A DNA stretch of 64,000 nucleotides from Brachyspira innocens ATCC 29796 (GCF_000384655.1 NZ_ARQI01000128.1:46072-110071); one strand, 5' to 3'. Positions 19,883 through 29,999 are shown, counted from the stretch's first letter. Notes: generated by a model from the letters alone, not told the origin. Numbers and translations: made by a program.

Positions 19883-20740
19883 ATGCAATTAAAGAAAAAT
19901 ATTACCCCATGGCTCTTTATTGCCCCAGCTTTAGTATTTATAGTTTTATTCAGCATATATCCGCTTATAGAAACTATATTCCTAAGCTTTATGACTCAAA
20001 CCAGAGGTCATTTAGTATTTAACGGCATTAATAATTTCAAAAGATTATTTTCAGATCAATACTTTTATGTATCTTTAAAAAACTCTTTAATATATTTAAT
20101 TATACAAGTTCCTATAATGACATTATTAGCTATACTTCTTTCTATAGCACTTCACAGAGGAATTACAAAATTAAAAGGGTTATACAGAACAGTATTTTTT
20201 ATACCATTTATTGTGGAATCTGTAGCATATAGTTTGATATTTGTAATACTTTTTCAGGAAAGAGGTGTAATAAATTATTTACTATCTTTATTTAATTTAC
20301 AGCCAGTTATGTGGCTTACTCAAACTTGGCCTGCTAGAATAGTAATAATGCTTATAATGACTTGGAGATGGACTGGATATAATATGATTATAATATTGGC
20401 TGGACTTCAGGGAATACCAGAAGATTATTATGAAGCTGCTACTATTGACGGAGCTAATGCTTGGCAGCAGTTTGTTCATATTACAATTCCAATGCTTAAA
20501 CCCGTTATATTATTCTCTACCATACTATCAACTATAGGTACTCTAAATCTATTTACAGAGCCTTACCTTTTAACAAACGGAGGACCTAATAATTCAACTA
20601 TAAGTTTGGGATTATACATATACAGACAAGCATTCCAATCTATTAACTTAACTTATGCTGCTACAATATCAGTGGTTATACTTGTAATAGTAGGATTTCT
20701 TTCTAGGCTTCAATTGAAATTTGGAGGGGATAAAAAATGA
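19883..20740 (+). CDS. Carbohydrate ABC transporter permease, MalF type
   Basis: An inner membrane permease with six predicted TM helices. The EAA loop that docks the ATPase reads EAATIDGANAWQQFVHITIP near residue 195. The length of 285 aa fits the short MalF/UgpA group. The start has a GGAGAG site. It overlaps the next permease gene by 4 bp (20737-20740). No ATPase gene is nearby, so the transporter probably uses a shared MsmX/MsmK-like ATPase encoded elsewhere. Confidence 0.92.
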   Translation: MQLKKNITPWLFIAPALVFIVLFSIYPLIETIFLSFMTQTRGHLVFNGINNFKRLFSDQYFYVSLKNSLIYLIIQVPIMTLLAILLSIALHRGITKLKGLYRTVFFIPFIVESVAYSLIFVILFQERGVINYLLSLFNLQPVMWLTQTWPARIVIMLIMTWRWTGYNMIIILAGLQGIPEDYYEAATIDGANAWQQFVHITIPMLKPVILFSTILSTIGTLNLFTEPYLLTNGGPNNSTISLGLYIYRQAFQSINLTYAATISVVILVIVGFLSRLQLKFGGDKK

Positions 20741-21570
20741 CAAGAGCAAAACAGCAAAAAATCACTAGAATAATATTATATATTGTTCTTACAATAGGTA
20801 TGATAGCATGTGTTTACCCGCTATTTTTCATGTTAATAGCTTCTACAAGAGTATCAGGCGATATATTTTTATTTCCTCCTCCTATAACTTTTGGAGACAA
20901 TTTTTTTGAAAACTTAAAAAATTTGCAGGAGAGAATACCTATATGGTATGCATTATTTAATTCATTCAAAATTGCTGTTATATATACTATTATTAATTTA
21001 TTAGTATGTTCAATGGCAGCATACTCTATTTCTAAATTTAATTATAAAGGAAGAAACATAGTCTTTGTAATTATAATGCTTACAATGATGCTTCCAGCAC
21101 ATGCTAAGTTAGTACCTTTATACAGAATGATGACTGCTTTAAATATACAAGACACTCATTTAGCAATAATACTCCCTGATATAGCAGGAGCTTTTGGTAT
21201 ATTTTTAATGAGACAGAACTTCCATTCTGTGCCTGATACTTTAATAGAAGCTGCAAGGATAGATGGTGCTAATGAATGGACTATATTTATAAAAATAGTT
21301 ATGCCTTTAATGATACCCGCTTTAACCGCTTTAGGAATATATATGTTCGTTGCTGAATGGACTAACTTCACTTGGCCATTAATTATATTAAATACTCCTG
21401 AAAAATTTACATTGCCTGTAGCATTGGCTCAGTTGAAAGCTGATACTAGAATAGACTATGGACAAATTATGGTTGGTGCTATATTTGCTGTTGTTCCTAT
21501 AATGGCGGTATTTTTAGCATTACAAAAATACTTTATATCAGGATTAACTGGAGGAGCTGTTAAAGAATAA
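20737..21570 (+). CDS. Carbohydrate ABC transporter permease, MalG type
   Basis: Second permease half of the importer, six predicted TM helices, 277 aa. Its EAA loop is EAARIDGANEWTIFIKIVMP near residue 170. It is translationally coupled to the MalF-type gene by an ATGA overlap and ends with the typical C-terminal GLTGGAVKE. A bidirectional terminator follows at 21654. Together with the protein at 18420, and perhaps also the one at 16709, it forms one sugar importer. Confidence 0.92.
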   Translation: MTRAKQQKITRIILYIVLTIGMIACVYPLFFMLIASTRVSGDIFLFPPPITFGDNFFENLKNLQERIPIWYALFNSFKIAVIYTIINLLVCSMAAYSISKFNYKGRNIVFVIIMLTMMLPAHAKLVPLYRMMTALNIQDTHLAIILPDIAGAFGIFLMRQNFHSVPDTLIEAARIDGANEWTIFIKIVMPLMIPALTALGIYMFVAEWTNFTWPLIILNTPEKFTLPVALAQLKADTRIDYGQIMVGAIFAVVPIMAVFLALQKYFISGLTGGAVKE

Positions 21571-21653
21571 TAAAGAATAATATTTATTGTTATAATACAA
21601 TAAAACTTATTCATACAAACTATTAAAATAAAATTATTGAACAATAAAAAATA

Positions 21654-21687
21654 AAGGGGCTAATTTGATAATTAAGCCCCTTTTTTT
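21654..21687. terminator. Bidirectional terminator
   Basis: GGGGCT...AGCCCC stem (about 21656-21661 with 21675-21680, extended by AATT pairs with a bulge) followed by T7 on the plus strand and by TTTATTTTTT on the minus strand. It separates the convergent permease and amidohydrolase genes. Confidence 0.75.
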
Positions 21688-21710
21688 ATATTTTAATCAA
21701 TCAAATAATA

Positions 21711-23291
21711 TCATGCACTATAAACTATATCGCCGTCAATTATAGTTTTTAATACTTTTATATTTTTTATATCTTTAACATCAGCTTCAAATATATCTCT
21801 ATCCAAAACTATAAAATCAGCTAATTTATCCTCTTCAATACTTCCTTTTATATTATCTTCAGAAGACATATAAGCACTTCCCATAGTATATAAATAAACT
21901 GCCTCTTTTACTGTAAGTTTTTCCTGAGGCATCCAGCCGCCTTCAGGCCAGCCGTTTAAATCCTCTCTATTAACAGCACAGTGTATACCTTCCATAACAC
22001 TAATACCATCAACAGGACCAGCAGAACCAAATCCTATTTTTACTCCCATATCCATAGCTGTTTTAAAAGCATAGCTACTAGAAGCCTTTTCATGTCCTAC
22101 CCTATCTTCTACAATATGCATATCATAGTGAAGAAATATAGGCTGATAATATATACCTACATTTAACTGCTTCATTCTTTCAAATAATTGTTTATCTGTT
22201 ATCTGACAATGAACTAAACCGTTTCTTCTATATTTAAAATCTTTAGTATCTTTTATTTTTTCTATTGAGTTTAATGCCATGTCAATAGCACCATCTCCAG
22301 TAGCCTGTATGGCCAAAGAATAATCCAAACTATTAGCATACTCTACTAATTCATCAAGCTCTTCCTGCTTATACTGAGTAACTCCTTTAAAACCTTTAGC
22401 ATCATTATAGTCATCTCTTAAAAGTGCTGTTCTCGAACCTATACCGCCGTCTATAATAACTTTTATGCGTGCTACTTTAAATCTCTCATCGTTAATATAT
22501 TGATAATAATAATAATCTCTGAAATCATCTATATCTTTTTTATTTATAAACTGAGCCTGTTCGCATACTCTTATTTTAAGTTTTTTCTCTCTGTTAAGTT
22601 TCTGATATGCATCTATTATTTTTCTATAATCAAAGTCTGGCAAACTTCTCAAGTCATCTGTCTGTACAGAAGTAATACCCATTTTGAAGAATTGCTCCTG
22701 AGTATCTAATATTATTGATTTTAAAGTATCTATTTCTAATGATTTAATTTTTGATAAAATTAATATCATATCTTTAGAACTTATGAGCCCGTTTTCAAAA
22801 TCTATACTGTCAGATTTCATATCTTCAGTAACACCGCATAATTCAAGGGCCTTACTATTTGCCACTATCATCTCGCCGCATATTCTTCTAAAAGCTACTG
22901 GATATTCACTAGATATTTTATCCAAATCATTTTTATTAAGCATTCTTTTCTCTTCAAAATAATCCTGATTCCAGCCCCAGCCTATAACCCAGCCTTCATA
23001 TTTTTCAGCATTTTTAGCTAATTCAATAACCTCTCTTATAGACTCACATTTACTCAAATTAAGCATAGTATTAAAACGGGCAAAACCTACAAAATTAACA
23101 CAGCTGTCATTAAATCCAGGTATAACAGTTCTGCCTTCCAAATCAATAATCTCTTCAGCATCTGCATATTTTTTTAATACCTCTTCATTAGTCCCTGCAA
23201 ACGCTATTCTGCCATTTTCAACAGCTAAAGCCTCATAAATACTGTCGTTCTTATCCATAGAGTAAATCTTAGCATTTTTAAAAATTCTCAT
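21711..23291 (-). CDS. Amidohydrolase family protein lacking key metal ligands
   Basis: Overall this is a YtcJ-like amidohydrolase (Amidohydro_3): VIPGFNDS near residue 60, a WVIGWGWNQD block, IKVIIDGGIGSRTA, GGWMPQEKLTVKEAV and the closing IKGSIEEDKLADFIVLDRD. However, the HxH metal site is Cys64-Val-Asn66, the His of the HAxGD motif is Gln329, and the catalytic Asp of the GSDxPV motif is Ala424. Lys277 and His361 remain. The reading frame is intact with a normal AGGAG start, so this looks like a maintained pseudoenzyme or an enzyme with changed chemistry rather than a decayed gene. Function unknown. Confidence 0.8.
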   Translation of the reverse strand: MRIFKNAKIYSMDKNDSIYEALAVENGRIAFAGTNEEVLKKYADAEEIIDLEGRTVIPGFNDSCVNFVGFARFNTMLNLSKCESIREVIELAKNAEKYEGWVIGWGWNQDYFEEKRMLNKNDLDKISSEYPVAFRRICGEMIVANSKALELCGVTEDMKSDSIDFENGLISSKDMILILSKIKSLEIDTLKSIILDTQEQFFKMGITSVQTDDLRSLPDFDYRKIIDAYQKLNREKKLKIRVCEQAQFINKKDIDDFRDYYYYQYINDERFKVARIKVIIDGGIGSRTALLRDDYNDAKGFKGVTQYKQEELDELVEYANSLDYSLAIQATGDGAIDMALNSIEKIKDTKDFKYRRNGLVHCQITDKQLFERMKQLNVGIYYQPIFLHYDMHIVEDRVGHEKASSSYAFKTAMDMGVKIGFGSAGPVDGISVMEGIHCAVNREDLNGWPEGGWMPQEKLTVKEAVYLYTMGSAYMSSEDNIKGSIEEDKLADFIVLDRDIFEADVKDIKNIKVLKTIIDGDIVYSA

Positions 23292-23321
23292 AATTTGACT
23301 ATCTCCTACATTTTATTTTAC

Positions 23322-25142
23322 TTACAACATAGCCTTTATATTGTCTATCTCTTCATTGACCAAAAGCCATTCGTTTTCAGTTTCTTCTATTAATCTCTTC
23401 ACTTCCAATAAACGCTTACTCTTCTCATCATCATAACTTGAAGAAGTTTCAAAAAACTTTAATATATCAGCCTCTTCTTTTTTATAATCCTCAATTTGTT
23501 TTTCATGCTTTTTCAGCATTGATTCGCATTTTGAAAGTTTATTTCTAATTTTTTTTCTCTCTTCATAATTACTATTATTTTTTTCATCAGTATTATTACT
23601 ACTTTCTTTAACGCCGTTTTTTTCCTGATACTCTAATTCCTTTTCTTCCTCTTCCAATGCTTCAATTCTTACCCTATAAACATAAGCCTCATAATCCCCA
23701 GAATAAAGTGAAAGTTTTTTGTCCTTAACTTCTATTATAGTATCAGCAAGCATACTGGCAAAAGTTCTGTCATGCGAAGTAAAAAATATTGTTCCGCCAT
23801 AATCTCTTAAAGAAGATGCAAGTGCCTCAACTGTTTCAAAATCCAAATGGTTAGTAGGCTCGTCCAAAATAAGAACATCAGCACATTGAGTAATGGCAGC
23901 AAGAAGTGAAAGCCTAGCCATCTCTCCTCCGCTTAAAACCTTTACATCTTTATTTACATCTTCGCCTGAAAATAAAAAACTTCCTAAAAGTGTTAAAAGT
24001 TCTTGAGTTAATAGACCCTGTTTGGCATTCTTTTTTAAATATGACAAAACTGTATCATTTGATGTTACATTTTTATAAGTATCCTCTCCGAAATATGCTA
24101 TCTTTATACCGTATGAATAATTATAACTTCCAGATACGGGCTCAAGTCTTCCAGCTATAGTTCTTAAAAAAGTAGTTTTACCTTCTCCGTTTTGACCTAA
24201 AACAGCAACTCTGCTTCCTCTTGCTATTTCTATACGTCCGCTTTCAGCAACTATTTTGTCTCCATATCCTACAGCCAAATCATCAGAAATAAGAGCGAAA
24301 CCTTTTTTTTCTGGAACTTCTGGAAGTTTTATCCTAACATTTTTTGCTGGGTGTGTAATTTCTATAGTTTTTAATTTTTCTATCTGCTTTATACGAGACT
24401 GTACTGCTTTTGCCTTTGTAGCTTTATACCTAAATCTTTCGACAAATCTCTCTAAATGAGCTTTTCTCTCTTCCACATTTTTATTATACTTTTTTATTGT
24501 ATACTCTTTTTCCTCTTTATATTCAAAATAATCTTCTATATTACCTGGGAAATAAGTTATTTTGCCGTTTTCCATTTCTATAGTTTTTTCGCATGTTGTT
24601 TTTAAAAACTCTCTATCATGCGAAACTATTAAAAATCCGCCGTTATAATCCATTAAAAAATTTTCTAAATCTATTAATGTATTTAAATCCAAGAAGTTTG
24701 AAGGTTCATCGAGTATTAAAAAATTAGGCTCATAAAGCATCATCTCAGCAAGCTTTACACGCATTCTATAACCGCTGGATAAACTTCCTAAATTATAATT
24801 AATCTTTATATGATCTATTCCAAATCTGCTTGCTATTTTAGAGCATTTCCAAGATTCTTTTGATGTAACTCTTGTAAGATAATCTATTACTTTTTCACTC
24901 TCATCAAAATCACCTTGCTGACGCAAATAACCTATTCTCACATCATCAGAAAATATTATCTCCCCATCGTCAGGCTCTTCAAGCCCCATAAGGATTTTTA
25001 AAAGAGTGGTTTTGCCTGCTCCGTTTCGTCCTATCATGCCTATTTTTGATTTCTCTTCTATAAGCAAATTAACATTATCAAGCAGAACTTTGTGAACAAA
25101 TCTCTTGGATATATTTACTATGTTTATAATACTTCTAGCCAT
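23322..25142 (-). CDS. ABC-F family ATPase
   Basis: A soluble protein with two ABC domains and no membrane segments. The first Walker A is GRNGAGKTTLL (about residue 38) with signature LSSGYRMRV; the second is GQNGEGKTTFL with signature LSGGEMARL and Walker B VLILDEPTNHLD. A linker of about 80 residues joins them and a C-terminal charged coiled coil (about 500-606) follows, as in Uup/YdiF-type proteins. ABC-F proteins act on the ribosome, as translation factors or in antibiotic protection; which applies here is not clear. It lies 30 bp upstream of the amidohydrolase gene. Confidence 0.9.
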   Translation of the reverse strand: MARSIINIVNISKRFVHKVLLDNVNLLIEEKSKIGMIGRNGAGKTTLLKILMGLEEPDDGEIIFSDDVRIGYLRQQGDFDESEKVIDYLTRVTSKESWKCSKIASRFGIDHIKINYNLGSLSSGYRMRVKLAEMMLYEPNFLILDEPSNFLDLNTLIDLENFLMDYNGGFLIVSHDREFLKTTCEKTIEMENGKITYFPGNIEDYFEYKEEKEYTIKKYNKNVEERKAHLERFVERFRYKATKAKAVQSRIKQIEKLKTIEITHPAKNVRIKLPEVPEKKGFALISDDLAVGYGDKIVAESGRIEIARGSRVAVLGQNGEGKTTFLRTIAGRLEPVSGSYNYSYGIKIAYFGEDTYKNVTSNDTVLSYLKKNAKQGLLTQELLTLLGSFLFSGEDVNKDVKVLSGGEMARLSLLAAITQCADVLILDEPTNHLDFETVEALASSLRDYGGTIFFTSHDRTFASMLADTIIEVKDKKLSLYSGDYEAYVYRVRIEALEEEEKELEYQEKNGVKESSNNTDEKNNSNYEERKKIRNKLSKCESMLKKHEKQIEDYKKEEADILKFFETSSSYDDEKSKRLLEVKRLIEETENEWLLVNEEIDNIKAML

Positions 25143-25245
25143 TTCTTTTTTACTTAAAAAATTTTCTATTTTAAAAAAGGATTTTATAATAATTTTAAAA
25201 AATATTCAAATACAAAAATAAAAATAATTCTATTAAATTATAATA

Positions 25246-26661
25246 TTATTCTTTTGTAATATTATCTAGTTTATAGACTAAACTCTTGAAATATTTTCCT
25301 CTCTCCTCATAATTTTTAAACATATCAAAGCTGGCACAGCCCGGGGAAAGTAAAACAGTATCACCGTTTATAGATATTGCAGAAGCATAATTAAAAGCGT
25401 CTGTAAAATCTTTTATAATAATCTTATTCTCAAAATGTATCATATCATCAAGAGCTTCAGCAGCCTCTCCTATAAGTATCAATTTTTTTACTCTGCTTTC
25501 TATAAGATTATTTAAAGAAGTAAAATCTATATTTTTATTACGTCCGCCCATTATAAGTATTATATCCTTATCAAAAGATTTCAAAGCACTCATAACAGCA
25601 TTCATAGATGTAGCTTTAGAATCATTAATATATTTAACTCCATTTATCTCAGCAACCAACTCTACCCTATGTTCTATACCCTTAAAATTGTTAACAACAT
25701 GCTCAATATACTCTACTGGTATATTATCTTTCAAACATACTAAAACTGCTGCAAGTATATTTGCTACATTATGTTTACCTAGTATTTTTCTTTCTTTTAT
25801 AGAAAATAATTTTTCATTCTCATAATATATATACTCATCTTCTTCATTATAATAAATATCTGCAAATTTGCTTTTTAATGAAAAAGTCAAAAGTTTCATC
25901 TTGCAGTTATTATTAAATTCATTATACCAAATATTAGTATAAATATTATCATAATTAAGTATAAGAAAATCATTTTTATTTTGATTGATACTTATATTTT
26001 TTTTGGCATTGAAATACTCTTCTATATCTTTATATCTGTCAAGATGATCTTCGGCAATATTCAGTACTGCTGCTATATGAGCATGAAATTTCTCAACTGT
26101 TTCTAATTGAAAACTTGAAAGCTCTAATACAATATCTTCATCTGGCTCTATAGTTTCAACCTCTTTAGAAAAAGTATTTCCTACATTACCCACAAGTCTT
26201 GCCTTTTTGTATGAACTTATTATTTTATGAATAAGCGTAACTGTAGTAGTTTTTCCGTCTGTACCTGTTACTGCTATATAATTTCTATTAGGCAAAAGAT
26301 TGTAAGCAAACTCTATCTCCCCTATTATTTTTATACCTCTTCTTTTAGCTTCTTTTACTATCTCTATAGTATGCGGAATACCAGGGGAAATTATTATAAG
26401 AGTTATACCATCTAAAATAGATATTTCCTGATTTCCGAAAAAGAGTTTGGCATTTTTATCTTTTAATGCCTCTATACTATCCTGAAGCTGTTCTTCTGTT
26501 TTACTGTCGCTTAAAGCATATTTTATATTGATATTTAAACTTGTATTAATATCGTATAAAATATTTGCTATACTCACACCGCTTCTTACAGTGGCACCCA
26601 ATATCAAAATATTTTGTTTTTTTAGGACTTTTATATATGTTTTATTCAAATCAAGAATCAT
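25246..26661 (-). CDS. murD: UDP-N-acetylmuramoyl-L-alanine--D-glutamate ligase
   Basis: Adds D-glutamate to UDP-MurNAc-L-Ala in the cytoplasm during peptidoglycan synthesis. The Mur ligase ATP loop is TGTDGKTTTVTLIH (about residue 131); ELSSFQLETV, the N-terminal substrate-binding Rossmann-like domain, and GIEHRVELVAEINGVKYINDSKATS are MurD-specific blocks, and LSPGCASFDMFKNYEERG closes the family. The 471-aa length is normal. It stands alone, with about 100 bp on each side, outside any mur/dcw cluster in the window. Confidence 0.95.
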   Translation of the reverse strand: MILDLNKTYIKVLKKQNILILGATVRSGVSIANILYDINTSLNINIKYALSDSKTEEQLQDSIEALKDKNAKLFFGNQEISILDGITLIIISPGIPHTIEIVKEAKRRGIKIIGEIEFAYNLLPNRNYIAVTGTDGKTTTVTLIHKIISSYKKARLVGNVGNTFSKEVETIEPDEDIVLELSSFQLETVEKFHAHIAAVLNIAEDHLDRYKDIEEYFNAKKNISINQNKNDFLILNYDNIYTNIWYNEFNNNCKMKLLTFSLKSKFADIYYNEEDEYIYYENEKLFSIKERKILGKHNVANILAAVLVCLKDNIPVEYIEHVVNNFKGIEHRVELVAEINGVKYINDSKATSMNAVMSALKSFDKDIILIMGGRNKNIDFTSLNNLIESRVKKLILIGEAAEALDDMIHFENKIIIKDFTDAFNYASAISINGDTVLLSPGCASFDMFKNYEERGKYFKSLVYKLDNITKE

Positions 26662-26784
26662 TTTAACACACCAAATATTTATTTTTTATAAAAACTAATT
26701 ATAACAAAATAATAATAAATTTAAATAATTTATTTTTTATAATTTATCATTTATTATATCAAAATTAATGTTTACATAATAAAT

Positions 26785-27783
26785 CTATATATTAATTTCT
26801 TTTATAGTATCATTTTCAATATAATATATAATCCCAAACATATCATTAAAAAAGCATTTATTATTATTGATAACTGCGATATTTTTTAATGTATTATTTT
26901 TTATATTATAGCTATTAACATTTATACAATATTTATTAAAATCCAAAGCTATTAAATTATCATTATAAAAATATAACTTACCATGCACTTCATTATTTTC
27001 ATCTAAACTAAATAAATTAATATTAATAGATTTATAACTTTCTAAATATCTATACTCATCACTATTATCTATTTTTATATCATCTATATTATAGAACATT
27101 AATTGATTATAAACAAAATCTTCATCATTAAAATTTGTATTATCACAAGCCAAAACAAATTCTTTATTATCTATAAAAGTTAAAGGTCTATCCCAATTAT
27201 AACCGCTTATATATTTATTAACAACATCTGTTTGGCATTTCTCATATACCCTTAAAAACTCTTCAATATTAAAATACCTTATACAGTCAATAGGATTCCA
27301 TACCCATCCGTTAGAAAGAAAATGTTTATAATCTTTTGATACTAATAAATTGCTGTGAAAATAATCTATACCAAACTCTTTTTCATCTCTGTTTATATCA
27401 GTTATCATCTCTTTAGTTTTTAAATTTATTATATTAAGAGTATTCCATTTAGTTTGAGTGATAAGATGTATTTCATTATTAATAATACAAAATTCATTAG
27501 AATAGCTTGAATATTTAGAACAGTAATCCTCTCTTTGTAAATTAATAATATCCAATGTTTCTATATTTACAACAGCAGAGTTTAATCCTTTCTCCTCAGT
27601 TATACATATATAAGGATACATTAATTTTAAAACTGTAACTTCTTCTTTTGAATTTATATTTTCTATTTTTTTTAACTCTTTATATGAATTATCTTTTTTA
27701 TTATACTTTATTAATTTTAAATCATCAGTAAATAAAAAATATTCTTCTGAGTTTTTATTATTTAAAACAACATTCTCTATCAT
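26785..27783 (-). CDS. Hypothetical beta-rich protein
   Basis: I do not recognise this 332-aa protein. It has no signal peptide or TM segment, is rich in Asn, Ile, Asp and Tyr, and shows repeating short strands, for example LFTDDLKLIKYN and LYFYNDNLIALDFN, which suggests a beta-propeller-like cytoplasmic protein. No clear ribosome binding site precedes the ATG. A tract able to form a G-quadruplex lies 50 bp upstream on its sense strand. The gene is AT-rich even for this genome. Confidence 0.6.
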   Translation of the reverse strand: MIENVVLNNKNSEEYFLFTDDLKLIKYNKKDNSYKELKKIENINSKEEVTVLKLMYPYICITEEKGLNSAVVNIETLDIINLQREDYCSKYSSYSNEFCIINNEIHLITQTKWNTLNIINLKTKEMITDINRDEKEFGIDYFHSNLLVSKDYKHFLSNGWVWNPIDCIRYFNIEEFLRVYEKCQTDVVNKYISGYNWDRPLTFIDNKEFVLACDNTNFNDEDFVYNQLMFYNIDDIKIDNSDEYRYLESYKSININLFSLDENNEVHGKLYFYNDNLIALDFNKYCINVNSYNIKNNTLKNIAVINNNKCFFNDMFGIIYYIENDTIKEINI

Positions 27784-27832
27784 AGTATTTATAATAAAAT
27801 AAAAACGAAAAATATCAATAATAGTCTATACA

Positions 27833-27849
27833 CCCCGCCCACCCGCCCC
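27833..27849 (-). other. G-quadruplex-forming tract
   Basis: On the minus strand the sequence reads GGGG C GGG T GGG C GGGG: four G-tracts with single-nucleotide loops, the most stable G-quadruplex pattern. It stands in otherwise strongly AT-rich spacer, between the stop of the cation efflux gene (27873) and the start of the unknown gene (27783), on the transcribed-RNA-like strand of both. Confidence 0.75.
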
Positions 27850-27872
27850 AAATTTTTATTAGATTAGCATTG

Positions 27873-28754
27873 TTATTTATAAGCCTCTATATGTATAGTA
27901 GGTTCTATATTCAATCTTTTTCTTATTTCATTTTCAAATATACTTACATTATTATGAGCTTCAAAAACTGTCATGTCTTTTGGAAAACGCATATGAAAAG
28001 TGATTTCGCTATGATCTCCGTAAGTATGTATATGAAAATGATGCAAATTAGCAGCGTCATCATTAATATTAAGTTCTTTAGCTATATCATTAATACTTTT
28101 AATAATCTCTTCTGAAGGATATTCACCTATTAAAGGTTTTACACTAGATTTAATAACATCAAAAGCAGCATAGAATATTACAAGAGAAACCAATATACTT
28201 AATACACCGTCTATCCACCAGAAACTTTTTCCAAATAAAATACCTACTAATATAATTATAGAAGTAACACTATCACTTCTATGATGCCAAGCGTCTGCAT
28301 ATAATGATTTAGATCCAGACTTTCTATATCCCCATAAAGAATACTGAGCCAAAAGTTCTTTTACCAAAATAGAAACCACCATAGCTACTATTGCCATCGT
28401 AGTAAATGAAGCTGTTTTTTTATTCATAATATTTTTTATAGCCTCAGAGAAAAAGCTATAACCAATAAATACAAGCATAATACCCACTATAAAACTAGTT
28501 ATAAGTTCTATTCTTCCATGTCCGAATGGATGTTCTTTATCAGGCGGTCTTTTAGAAAATATACCTCCTATTATAACTATAACACTGCTTATACAATCGC
28601 TCAATGAATGCCAAGCATCTGCCATAATAGATAAAGAACCTGTTAAAAGTCCTACTATATACTTAAAAGCAAATAATAATATATTTATGATAACAGATAC
28701 CACACCCTCTATTATCATATATTTTGATTTTTTTTCATTACTAACATGATTCAT
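27873..28754 (-). CDS. Cation diffusion facilitator family transporter
   Basis: A proton-coupled divalent metal (Zn, Fe, Mn or Co) exporter of the inner membrane. Six TM helices (about residues 15-200), metal-site motifs MADAWHSLSDC in TM2 and YADAWHHRSDSVTS in TM5, and a C-terminal cytoplasmic domain ending in the typical EPTIHIEAY. The 293-aa length is normal. The D-H/H-D ligand pattern fits Zn or a broad range but does not fix the metal. The start has a GGGGT site 6-7 nt upstream. Confidence 0.93.
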   Translation of the reverse strand: MNHVSNEKKSKYMIIEGVVSVIINILLFAFKYIVGLLTGSLSIMADAWHSLSDCISSVIVIIGGIFSKRPPDKEHPFGHGRIELITSFIVGIMLVFIGYSFFSEAIKNIMNKKTASFTTMAIVAMVVSILVKELLAQYSLWGYRKSGSKSLYADAWHHRSDSVTSIIILVGILFGKSFWWIDGVLSILVSLVIFYAAFDVIKSSVKPLIGEYPSEEIIKSINDIAKELNINDDAANLHHFHIHTYGDHSEITFHMRFPKDMTVFEAHNNVSIFENEIRKRLNIEPTIHIEAYK

Positions 28755-29012
28755 TTTGTGACCCCAAATTTAATTTTTTTAATCTTTTAAGGATAAAGAA
28801 TTTAATATAAAATGTCAATTATACAAATATAAATTGTTGTTTACAGATTAGAATGTTTTAACTTTATATAAAAATATTGTAACTTATATAAGATAAATCA
28901 AAATAAAATTAAGAACTTGATAAAAGTTAATTTTTTTGTTAATATAGTTCTATATGGTTTACATAATTAAAAATTAATAAAAAATATATACAAAAAAAGG
29001 AGAACAAATAAT

Positions 29013-29927
29013 ATGTCAAATATAGCATTTTTATTTCCAGGTCAAGGTTCGCAATGTGCAGGTATGGGAAAATCTTTGTATGATAATGTTGCCGAATCTA
29101 AAGCAATATTCGATAAGGCAGCAAATATATTAGATGATGTAGATATAAAAGCATTATGTTTTGAAGGAACAGAAGATGATCTTAAAAAAACAGAAAATAC
29201 TCAGCCTGCTTTGGTTACAGTAGGTATTGCAGTTTATGAGGCATTAAAAGCAAAAGGAGTTAAAGGTAATTTATTTGCAGGTCATAGCTTGGGAGAAATT
29301 ACTGCTCTTTCTGCTGCAGGATATATATCATTTGAAGATGCTGTAAAAATAGCAAGAACAAGAGGTCTTCTAATGGCTAAAGCTGGTGCTGATGCTCCTT
29401 ATGGAATGGCTGCAGTACTTGGATTAAGTTATGACGATGTTGCTAAATGTATGCCAGAAAATAAAGAGGTTGTTGCTGCTAATTATAATTTAAAAGATCA
29501 AATAGTTATATCTGGTTTATTAAGTGCAATTGAAACTGTTACTCCAAAACTTCAGGAGGCTGGTGCTAAAAGAGTATTGCCTCTAAAAGTATCTGGTGCT
29601 TTTCACTCTCCATTTATGAAACCTGCTGCTGACAGCTTAAAAGAGTTTTTAGAAAAAATAGAGTTCCATAAAAATGATAATAAAGTTTTATCTAATGTTA
29701 CAGCTGAAGTTCATGAATTTGATTCTATAAAAGAAAATTTATACAAACAAATGTTCTCTACTGTAAGATGGTATGAAAGCATGCTTAATATTCAAAAACA
29801 AGGTATTACAAAAGTCTTTGAATGCGGACCTGGTAAAGTATTAGTAGGCATGAGCAAAAAAATCACTCCAGATATTGAATCTGTTTGCGTGTTTGATATA
29901 GACTCTTTAAATGCTGCTTGTAATTAA
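29013..29927 (+). CDS. fabD: Malonyl CoA-acyl carrier protein transacylase
   Basis: Transfers malonyl from CoA to ACP for fatty acid synthesis. FPGQGSQ at the start, the nucleophile Ser92 in GHSLGE, and the catalytic His in SGAFHSPFM. The length of 304 aa is normal. A strong AAAAGGAG site precedes the ATG. It stands alone, not in a fab cluster; the 258-bp spacer upstream shows no other gene. A hairpin with T-run at 29953 ends the transcript. Confidence 0.95.
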   Translation: MSNIAFLFPGQGSQCAGMGKSLYDNVAESKAIFDKAANILDDVDIKALCFEGTEDDLKKTENTQPALVTVGIAVYEALKAKGVKGNLFAGHSLGEITALSAAGYISFEDAVKIARTRGLLMAKAGADAPYGMAAVLGLSYDDVAKCMPENKEVVAANYNLKDQIVISGLLSAIETVTPKLQEAGAKRVLPLKVSGAFHSPFMKPAADSLKEFLEKIEFHKNDNKVLSNVTAEVHEFDSIKENLYKQMFSTVRWYESMLNIQKQGITKVFECGPGKVLVGMSKKITPDIESVCVFDIDSLNAACN

Positions 29928-29952
29928 TAAAAATATAAAATAATAATATAAA

Positions 29953-29986
29953 GGCAGGATTTATCATTATTTCCTGTCTTTTATTT
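29953..29986 (+). terminator. Intrinsic terminator of fabD
   Basis: GGCAGGA (29953-29959) pairs with TCCTGTC (29972-29978, one G-T pair), followed by a T-rich tail. Confidence 0.75.
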
Positions 29987-29999
29987 TGCAGAAAATTTT

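Noticed and set aside
21711..23291. Sequencing errors as the cause of the lost metal ligands
   Set aside because: Four separate positions are changed while the frame and flanking conserved blocks are intact.
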